From an uncultured Clostridia bacterium (lineage in GTDB: Bacteria > Bacillota > Clostridia > Christensenellales > Aristaeellaceae), in the NCBI GenBank assembly GCA_934647235.1, contig CAKUFG010000009.1, forward strand, positions 1 through 64,000: a stretch of DNA of 64,000 bases, given 5' to 3'. How positions within the stretch are numbered: position 1 is the stretch's first letter; each line of letters starts with the position of its first letter. Below, one piece after another: positions 58,801-64,000 of this stretch. Under the pieces are notes generated by a model. That model was given only the letters and a program-made list of their open reading frames with translations. It did no database searches and was not told the origin of the DNA. Made by a program: the position numbers and the translations under genes.

Positions 58801-59120
58801 ATTGGGAAATTCGATTTTTGCCTGAGGCGGAGGACGATCTCGCATCGCTGAATCAGTCGGTTCGTCCCGAGATTTTGAAGGGCATCCGAAAGGTGGCGCA
58901 GAATCCGGGTTATCCGGATGGATACGGCAAACCGCTGGACAATTTTGCAGGCAGCAAACTGGCCGGGCTTTATAAGATCAAATTCAAGAAAGCCGGATTG
59001 CGGGTGGTATATGCGCTGCAAAGGGTGGAGGAAAAGATGGTCGTCATCATCATTTTCGCCCGCGCCGACGATTTTGTGTATTACGAAGCGGAAAAACGGA
59101 GAAAGAAACACGATCTGTGA
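58797..59120 (+). CDS. RelE/ParE family toxin
   Basis: 107 residues. Pattern IRFLPEAEDDLASLNQSVRP, GYGKPLDNFAGSKLAGLYKI, then LRVVYALQRVEEKMVVIIIF, of RelE/ParE proteins. The Arg in LRVVYAL and the C-terminal Tyr/Arg-rich end (VYYEAEKRRKKHDL) are the usual functional positions of RelE mRNA interferases. It is translationally coupled to the antitoxin. Confidence 0.88.
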   Translation: MNWEIRFLPEAEDDLASLNQSVRPEILKGIRKVAQNPGYPDGYGKPLDNFAGSKLAGLYKIKFKKAGLRVVYALQRVEEKMVVIIIFARADDFVYYEAEKRRKKHDL

Positions 59121-59147
59121 TGATAAGTCATTTCAGATCAGGCCAAA

Positions 59148-59172
59148 CCTCGTCGATAAAAGCTCGACGGGG
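59148..59172 (+). terminator. terminator of the toxin-antitoxin pair
   Basis: CCTCGTCGA-TAAAAGC-TCGACGGGG followed by TTCTTTTTCTTT. Confidence 0.82.
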
Positions 59173-59311
59173 TTCTTTTTCTTTCCCAATTCGCACTGAA
59201 CCTCCACCCCTGGGAATCGCTATCTCCGCTGTTCATTCCTTCTATGGAAATGGTTGAGAAAGCTGTGAAAAAGGACAGTTTTCACGCGATTTGCCCTAAT
59301 TCTGCCGCAGG

Positions 59312-59359
59312 TATATCTCAAATGATATATTGACAAACATCACAAAAACATACTATCAT
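59312..59359 (+). promoter_or_regulatory. promoter with upstream palindrome for the flavoprotein gene
   Basis: TTGACA (59330-59335), 18 bp, TATCAT (59354-59359). Immediately before the -35 lies a perfect dyad, TATATC-TCAAAT-GATATA (59312-59329), a likely regulator site. The gap 59121-59418 otherwise holds the toxin terminator. Confidence 0.7.
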
Positions 59360-59418
59360 ATCTTATGCGGCAGCACAAACGCTGCCTCAAGAAATACCAT
59401 ATACAGGAGGAATACACG

Positions 59419-61911
59419 ATGAAGAAGTTTGTGTCTCTTCTGCTGGTGCTGATGATGGCCATCGTGCCCTTTGCGGGCAACGCGGCCACCTTCACGCCGG
59501 GCGAGTATACGGGCACCGCGACCGGCTTCGGCGGCGACGTGACCGTAAAGGTTACCGTTGATGAAAACGCCGTAACCGCGGTAGAAATTACCGGTGAAAA
59601 GGAAACCCCCGCTCTGGGCGGCGCGGCGATTGAAAAATACGCTGCGTCCCTGGTGGGCGTAAGCGACGCGGACGCGGTGGATACCGTCGCCAGCGCGACC
59701 ATCACCAGCAACGCCGTCAAGGAAGCGCTGGGCAAGGCTCTGGCGCAGGCCAAGGGCGAAGCCACCGAGAACACTGCGGCGCTGGCCTTCACCGCCGGCA
59801 CCTACACGGGCGTTGGCAGCGGCTACAACGGCAGCGTTGAAATGAGCGTTACCTTCTCCGATACCGCCGTTACCGCCATCGAGGTGGGCGCGAATCAGGA
59901 AACCCAGTATGTGGGCGACGTGGCCTTTGAGCCCATGATCGCGGACATCCTGGCTGCCAACGGCACGGGCGTGGACGCCGTTTCCGGCGCTACCTTCACC
60001 AGCGCGGCCATCCGCAGCGCGGTGAACAATGCGGCCCAGCAGGCTGGCTGCACCAATCTGGATGCCTTCAAGGCCAACAAGGTTGTGCATGAAGCTCAGG
60101 ATCCCATCGAGGAAACCTATGACGTGGTCATCGTCGGCGCCGGCGGCGCTGGCATCGCTGCGGCCGCGCAGGCTGCCCAGGACGGCAACACCGTGCTGGT
60201 GATCGAAAAGAACGCCCAGGTCGGCGGCAACACGCTGGTCTCCGGCGGTCAGTATCAGAGCGTCATGCCCTACCTGGTATGGGATCCCGCCGATCCTGAC
60301 GCCACCACCGGCGTTGGCTACGACGGCAACACCTATAACAAGGTTGTTGAAAGCATCGCTACCCTGAACGAGCTCAAGACCATCCTCAACTGGAGCGAAG
60401 AGCCCTTTGATGAGGAGTACTACAAGGATCATGAATTCGTCGCCGGCGACATCGAGGAGCTGAGCAAGCACGGCGTACACGCCGAGTATCTGCCCACCCT
60501 GCAGGCGCTGAAGGCCGAAATCAAGCAGTATCTGGATTGGGCGGAGCCCAAGGTTGAAGCGGGCGCCGGCCAGCTGACCCTGTTCTCCACCGTCAACCTG
60601 CACATCTTCCAGACCTATTACGGCGGCCTGCGTCCCACCGCGGACATGAGCAGCTGGATCTACGGCGACTTTGACCTGGTGAACCAGTTCATCCAGGGCG
60701 GCCAGGAGCTGAAGCAGTGGCTGGAAGCTCAGGGCTCCACCTTTGTAGAGGACACTCAGCCCACCCTGATCGGCGCGCTGTGGTATCGTGAAAACGAGTT
60801 CATCGGCGCCACCATCGACGGTCAGAACTATCCCGGCCGTTGGGGCACCTACTTTGTCGCTCCCATGAACACCCTGCTGGTTACCTCCGAAACCGCCGCT
60901 TCCAACAAGATCATGCTGCGCACCACTGCGGAAAACCTGATCGTTGAAGACGGCCGCGTGACCGGCGTGACCGGCACCCGCTATGACGGCACCCCCGTCA
61001 CCGCGCATGCCACCAAGGGCGTTATCATGGCCACCGGCGGCTATGCCGCGAACCTGAACATGGTTGTGGACAGCAACGTGTACTGGTCCAGCGAGTACGT
61101 TTCCACCAGCACCAAGACCACCAACCGCTCCTCCCTGCAGGGCGACGGCATTGTGATGGCTCAGGCTGCGGGCGCGGACGTAACCGGCATGGGCTTCACC
61201 CAGATGATGCCTATCAGCTGGGTAGACAACGGCAACCTGGCCTTCGGCGGCGGCAACTACGCCATCTACATCAACCCCACCACCGGCAAGCGCTTTGTGG
61301 ATGAAACCTCCGAGCGCGACGTGCTGAGCCTGGCGGAGTTCCGCAACGGCATCGAGCACAACGGCACCAAGGGCGTGTTCATCGAAATCGCCAACGCTGC
61401 CGCCAAGATCCCCGGCCCCTACCTGTACGGCAACGAGGATGTGGAATGGCGTCAGTATGTCCGCACGGTGGATCAGCTGGCCGACCTGTTCAACAGCCTG
61501 GGCCTGAGCACCGACGCGGCCACTGTTCGCGCGACCATTGAGAGCTACGACAAGGCGATCATGGCCGGCGAGCAGCCCGAGGACGTGAAGAAGACCAACC
61601 CCAACCGTCTGATCGGCGACGCTCAGAAGGATGAGAACGGCAATTACCTGCCCGATACCTACACCCTGGACGGCGTGGAGCTGCGCATCCGTCTGATGGC
61701 GCCCTCCACCCATCACACCATGGGCGGCATCAAGGTTGACACCGAGCGCCATGCGCTGGATGTAAACGACAACGTCATCCCCGGCCTGTACGCGGCTGGC
61801 GAAGTGACCGGCGGCATCCACGGCGGCAACCGTCTGGGCGGCAACGCCATCGTTGAAATCTATGTGTCTGGCCGCACTGCGGCGCAGGCCGTGACTGCGG
61901 ACAACAAGTAA
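59419..61911 (+). CDS. secreted flavoprotein reductase: two FMN-binding domains plus FAD_binding_2
   Basis: 830 residues from ATG 59419 with AGGAGG upstream. Signal peptide MKKFVSLLLVLMMAIVPFAG with cleavage after GNA/ATF, no lipobox. Two FMN-binding repeats at about 25-115 and 135-225; their covalent-FMN sites read DTVASATITS and DAVSGATFTS. Then comes a flavocytochrome-c/fumarate-reductase-type FAD domain (about 250-830: DVVIVGAGGAGIAAAA, HHTMGGIKVDTERHALDV, GGIHGGNRLGGNAIVEIYVS). It is an extracellular reductase of the fumarate/urocanate/acrylate type fed by membrane electrons. The acceptor cannot be told by eye. Confidence 0.92.
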   Translation: MKKFVSLLLVLMMAIVPFAGNAATFTPGEYTGTATGFGGDVTVKVTVDENAVTAVEITGEKETPALGGAAIEKYAASLVGVSDADAVDTVASATITSNAVKEALGKALAQAKGEATENTAALAFTAGTYTGVGSGYNGSVEMSVTFSDTAVTAIEVGANQETQYVGDVAFEPMIADILAANGTGVDAVSGATFTSAAIRSAVNNAAQQAGCTNLDAFKANKVVHEAQDPIEETYDVVIVGAGGAGIAAAAQAAQDGNTVLVIEKNAQVGGNTLVSGGQYQSVMPYLVWDPADPDATTGVGYDGNTYNKVVESIATLNELKTILNWSEEPFDEEYYKDHEFVAGDIEELSKHGVHAEYLPTLQALKAEIKQYLDWAEPKVEAGAGQLTLFSTVNLHIFQTYYGGLRPTADMSSWIYGDFDLVNQFIQGGQELKQWLEAQGSTFVEDTQPTLIGALWYRENEFIGATIDGQNYPGRWGTYFVAPMNTLLVTSETAASNKIMLRTTAENLIVEDGRVTGVTGTRYDGTPVTAHATKGVIMATGGYAANLNMVVDSNVYWSSEYVSTSTKTTNRSSLQGDGIVMAQAAGADVTGMGFTQMMPISWVDNGNLAFGGGNYAIYINPTTGKRFVDETSERDVLSLAEFRNGIEHNGTKGVFIEIANAAAKIPGPYLYGNEDVEWRQYVRTVDQLADLFNSLGLSTDAATVRATIESYDKAIMAGEQPEDVKKTNPNRLIGDAQKDENGNYLPDTYTLDGVELRIRLMAPSTHHTMGGIKVDTERHALDVNDNVIPGLYAAGEVTGGIHGGNRLGGNAIVEIYVSGRTAAQAVTADNK

Positions 61912-61927
61912 TCGCAGGCAAAAACGC

Positions 61928-61955
61928 GCCCCTGCAAGGGCAACCTTGCAGGGGC
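61928..61955 (+). terminator. terminator of the flavoprotein gene
   Basis: GCCCCTGCAAGG-GCAA-CCTTGCAGGGGC, perfect 12-bp stem with a GNRA loop, then ATTTTTG. Confidence 0.92.
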
Positions 61956-62296
61956 ATTTTTGTATGGTTAAAAGGAAAACGAGGACGGGGTACGATTCTT
62001 TCTTGGAGCCCAAGAAAGAATCAAAGAAGGCTGCGTGTGACGTAAAAGTCGATTGAAGAAAACCGAAAGGATACGCTGCTGCTTCGTGACCCCCGTGGCA
62101 GGTGAAAGCCTGAACCGCCCGGATGAAAGCCAGCTTTCCTCCGTTTGCTTCCTGCTTTCCCCCTCGGTCGTGCTACGCACGCCCTGCGCTGATCTGCGAT
62201 CAGCGTGCCACGGGACGTTTGTTGCGTGCATTTATCAGGCATATTTATTATCGATAGGCAGAACAACCCAAGCTTCATGAAGAAGTGCACGGCTAT

Positions 62297-62350
62297 AAAA
62301 GCCTTCCCCAAAATGGGGGAAGGTGTCGAGCCGCAGCGAGACGGATGAGG
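62297..62350 (+). repeat. palindromic unit 1 (GCCTTCCCC type)
   Basis: Hairpin GCCTTCCCC...GGGGGAAGG followed by TGTCGAGCCGCAGCGAGACG and GATGAGG. It has the same layout as unit 2: stem, second small stem (CGAG/CGCAGCGAG), then a GATGAGG tail. Confidence 0.65.
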
Positions 62351-62391
62351 GGAACGTAGTCTTTTACACATATAGGAAAGTGCGATCGTCC

Positions 62392-62441
62392 AAAGGCTTC
62401 TCCTTGAGAAGAAGCTGTCAGGCTTGTCCTGACTGATGAGG
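62392..62441 (+). repeat. palindromic unit 2 (AAAGGCTTCTCCTTGAG type)
   Basis: Stem AGGCTTCTCCTTGAGAAGAAGC, then the small stem GTCAGG...CCTGAC, then TGATGAGG. I recall such units as common interspersed repeats in Clostridia, from general memory rather than a search. Confidence 0.65.
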
Positions 62442-62611
62442 CGCGTAATCCGCCGCTGCCTGTGGCAGATCAAGGCGGATGCAGCGCCAATGAGGCAACG
62501 AGTTTTGCAAGCGTTAGCGCTGCAAAACGACTATGCCGAATTGTGAGGGTCGTAGCCGCCGCAGCGGCGTTGTTCTATATACTTTTGCTAACGGCTGCTT
62601 TGCAGCCTACA

Positions 62612-62658
62612 CCTCACCACCGCCTACGGCAGAGCCTCTCCTCAAGGAGAAGCCTTTT
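62612..62658 (-). repeat. palindromic unit 3, inverted copy of unit 2
   Basis: Read on the minus strand it gives AAAAGGCTTCTCCTTGAGGA, then GAGGCTCTGCCGTAGGCGGT and GGTGAGG, the same order of elements as unit 2 but facing the other way. Confidence 0.62.
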
Positions 62659-62931
62659 GGTGAGTGCATTTCAAAACGATCGCCAATCGCTGCGCGGAGG
62701 TCCCGCAACTACTCAATGCACTCCCGTGGCACGCCGATTTTAATTGGCGCAGGGCTGGCGAAGCCAGACCATAGGGGAAAAATGAAGAATCGCCCGGGCG
62801 GAGTTTACTCCAGACCGAGCGGTTCAAGTTTTTCCCTGCCACGGGGGTAGGGTGGCAGGTGGCCAGGGCCACTCCCTGTTTTCATCCAATTGACTTTCAC
62901 GCCAAAACCGGTTCTTTGGTACTTTCTTGAC

Positions 62932-63735
62932 TCAAGAAAGTACCGTACCCCCTCGTCTCCCCCTCGTCAGTCCCCTTTCACAGCACACAGCCTTCGCCGC
63001 AGCCAGCGCCTGCTCAGCCAGGTCATAGCGCATATCGGCGGTCATCAGCCATTGCCATTTGTGCGCATCCGGACTGGCAGGATGCAGATCGGACGCCATC
63101 AGCAGCGCGGCAGCCCGCATACCCAGATACTGCGATACGCTGAAAACAGCCGACGTTTCCATGTCCACGCCAACCGCGCCACGCTCACGCCAAAGCTGCT
63201 CTTTGCGGAAGGTCTGCCGATACACCGCATCCGTGGATACGATGGGCAAATCGCGCTTCCGCAGGGTATCCATCAGCAGCCGGTGCAGCGCCAGATCGGG
63301 CTGCGCCGCCTCGATGGTCTCGTAATAATGCAGCGACGTGCCCTCCTCCACAAACGCCTTGCGCGGCACAACGATTTCACCCGGCTGCACATCCGCCGAA
63401 AAAGCGCCGAACATACCCACGGCAATGATGTTCTTGACCCCCAGCGCCGCCAGCGTTTCCACTGAGTCGGCTGCCTGCGGTGCGCCGGAGCCGCCAAAGA
63501 GGAAGCAGATCGGCCAATCATTCATCTGCCACACCGGCCTGCGCCGCAAAAAGCACGGGAACGGTTCAGGCAGCTCGGTCACTGCATAGTGTTCACTCAG
63601 ATACTCCGGCCCCTTGCTCATAAAGAACAGGATCGCCGTTTGGGGCAGCTTCAGATGGCACATACGGTGCGCGCTGTGAATCTGCTCCGCCGCGGTAATC
63701 ACAGGCTGGCTGTCATCGTCCGGCAATCGCCACAT
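62932..63735 (-). CDS. nucleoside phosphorylase (PNP/UDP family)
   Basis: 267 residues, start ATG 63735 with AAAGGGGG upstream. Phosphorylase motifs are FLFGGSGAPQAADSVETLAA (near 80), AVGMFGAFSADVQPGEIVVP (near 105) and GVDMETSAVFSVSQYLGMRA (near 188, the ribose-binding MET). It cleaves a nucleoside with phosphate, probably a pyrimidine or purine ribonucleoside; specificity is not assignable. The last residues (RGGTVLS) and the stop codon are encoded by the outer end of the repeat region, so the native C-terminus was probably replaced. Confidence 0.85.
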   Translation of the reverse strand: MWRLPDDDSQPVITAAEQIHSAHRMCHLKLPQTAILFFMSKGPEYLSEHYAVTELPEPFPCFLRRRPVWQMNDWPICFLFGGSGAPQAADSVETLAALGVKNIIAVGMFGAFSADVQPGEIVVPRKAFVEEGTSLHYYETIEAAQPDLALHRLLMDTLRKRDLPIVSTDAVYRQTFRKEQLWRERGAVGVDMETSAVFSVSQYLGMRAAALLMASDLHPASPDAHKWQWLMTADMRYDLAEQALAAAKAVCCERGLTRGRRGGTVLS

Positions 63736-63820
63736 GGGCAGTCCCCCTTTTAATTGCTATTCCCTGCGCCTTGCCCGCACCAGCAGCATCATGGGGCATC
63801 ATTGCCATCCTCCGCAGGTA

Positions 63821-64000
63821 TTATTCAGTGCGCAGCGCCACCACGGGATCCTTCTTGGCAGCCATGCGGGAGGGAATCGCGCCGGCCAGGATGGTCAGCA
63901 GCATGCTGATGGCCACCAGAATCGCCGCAGCGCCGCCGGGCAGGATGGCCGCCGCGTTGATCTGCGTCAGATGGTGAATCAGCGCGTTGATGGGGAAGGT
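63821..64000 (-). CDS. C-terminal end of an FtsX/MacB-type ABC permease
   Basis: The last 59 codons of a minus-strand gene that continues past the window edge: one membrane helix (AAILVAISMLLTILAGAIPS) and the family-typical ending SRMAAKKDPVVALRTE. This matches the end of FtsX-like permeases (IPAxxAAxxDPVxALR). The ATPase partner is not in view. Confidence 0.8.
   Translation of the reverse strand, partial: TFPINALIHHLTQINAAAILPGGAAAILVAISMLLTILAGAIPSRMAAKKDPVVALRTE

Larger units (their letters stand above)
61979..62963. repeat. composite inverted-repeat region without genes
   Basis: The 1020 bp after the flavoprotein gene hold no credible gene. Two diverged arms of about 240 bases face each other: left about 61979-62230, right about 62715-62963. 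Each begins from the outside with a GAGG...GGGGTACG motif and a perfect 12-bp hairpin: GATTCTTTCTTG...CAAGAAAGAATC (61994-62022) and GGTACTTTCTTG...CAAGAAAGTACC (62918-62944). Both share CCCCCGTGGCAGG, TTGAACCGC-like and GGCGTGCCACGGGA-like blocks. Between them lie three shorter palindromic units. It looks like a non-coding mobile (MITE-like) or nested repeat cluster. Confidence 0.7.

Noticed and set aside
59356..62013. 885-codon open frame on the minus strand
   Set aside because: It is antisense to the clearly real FMN/FAD flavoprotein, lacks a ribosome site and family motifs, and has the His/Gly/Val-rich composition typical of a shadow of a GC-rich gene.
62053..62850. Short open frames in the repeat composite
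   Set aside because: They cross perfect palindromes and inverted arms, have no ribosome sites, and change frame between repeat copies.
1..64000. CRISPR arrays, rRNA and tRNA genes
   Set aside because: No regularly spaced direct repeats and no tRNA or rRNA signatures were seen on either strand.

Overview
The window reads as one contig from a fairly GC-rich, Gram-positive-type Bacillota (Clostridia-like) chromosome. Evidence: a T-box leader in front of valS, the rpsO-pnp-M16 protease-dUTPase order known from Bacillus, strong AGGAGG ribosome sites, vegetative TTGACA/TATAAT promoters with 17-bp spacing, a nupNOPQ-like nucleoside ABC operon, T-run terminators and a sporulation-type spoVT gene. 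The genus cannot be named from the sequence. No tRNA, rRNA or CRISPR array was seen.

Layout. 1-7 kb (minus): DUF177-rpmF-[T-box]-valS-rsmH-rsmI, then a shrunken carboxyltransferase-like gene and a small OadG-like membrane protein. 7-11.5 kb (plus): rpsO, pnp, M16 peptidase, dUTPase-like protein. 11.7-15.4 kb: a three-gene sugar-type ABC importer (binding protein and two permeases, no ATPase). 15.4-18.1 kb: dxs-tlyA. 18.2-23 kb: zinc-ribbon membrane protein, ECF sigma/anti-sigma pair, galE. 23.1-28 kb: nucleoside-type ABC importer. 28.1-33 kb: zinc-ribbon membrane protein, queT-like gene, a candidate structured RNA, a DUF1540 peptide, hairpin arrays, glgP. 33-36 kb: SGNH hydrolase and two overlapping NrnA-like DHH phosphoesterases.

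Main result. spoVT is split in two. Its first 34 codons (AbrB DNA-binding part) lie at 58.1-58.2 kb and its last 150 codons (GAF part) at 35.9-36.4 kb, both on the minus strand. Between them are 21,734 bp. At the left end is a large serine recombinase whose reading frame runs through the junction and is fused in frame to the SpoVT GAF domain. Both junctions carry the same 12-bp core, GGCGACCCGCTG. Joining the two inner flanks gives a site with arms TTGTCAGC...GCTGACAA around the core, as expected of a serine-integrase attP. Joining the two outer flanks restores a 184-codon spoVT. This has the architecture of a skin-like intervening element in a sporulation regulator, with the added twist that excision would change the C-terminus of the recombinase itself.

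The DNA between the junctions carries HD, methyltransferase, YitT, LOG and HipA-like genes, an ECF sigma pair, TrmH, a coiled-coil protein, a SWI2/SNF2 helicase, DUF5711, CvpA, AraC, a ZinT-like protein, an AadA-like nucleotidyltransferase and a DUF4268 protein. It has no phage structural or conjugation genes. To the right of the split spoVT come a YefM/RelE-type toxin-antitoxin pair, a secreted FMN/FAD reductase, a 1-kb inverted-repeat composite without genes, a nucleoside phosphorylase and the end of an FtsX-type permease.
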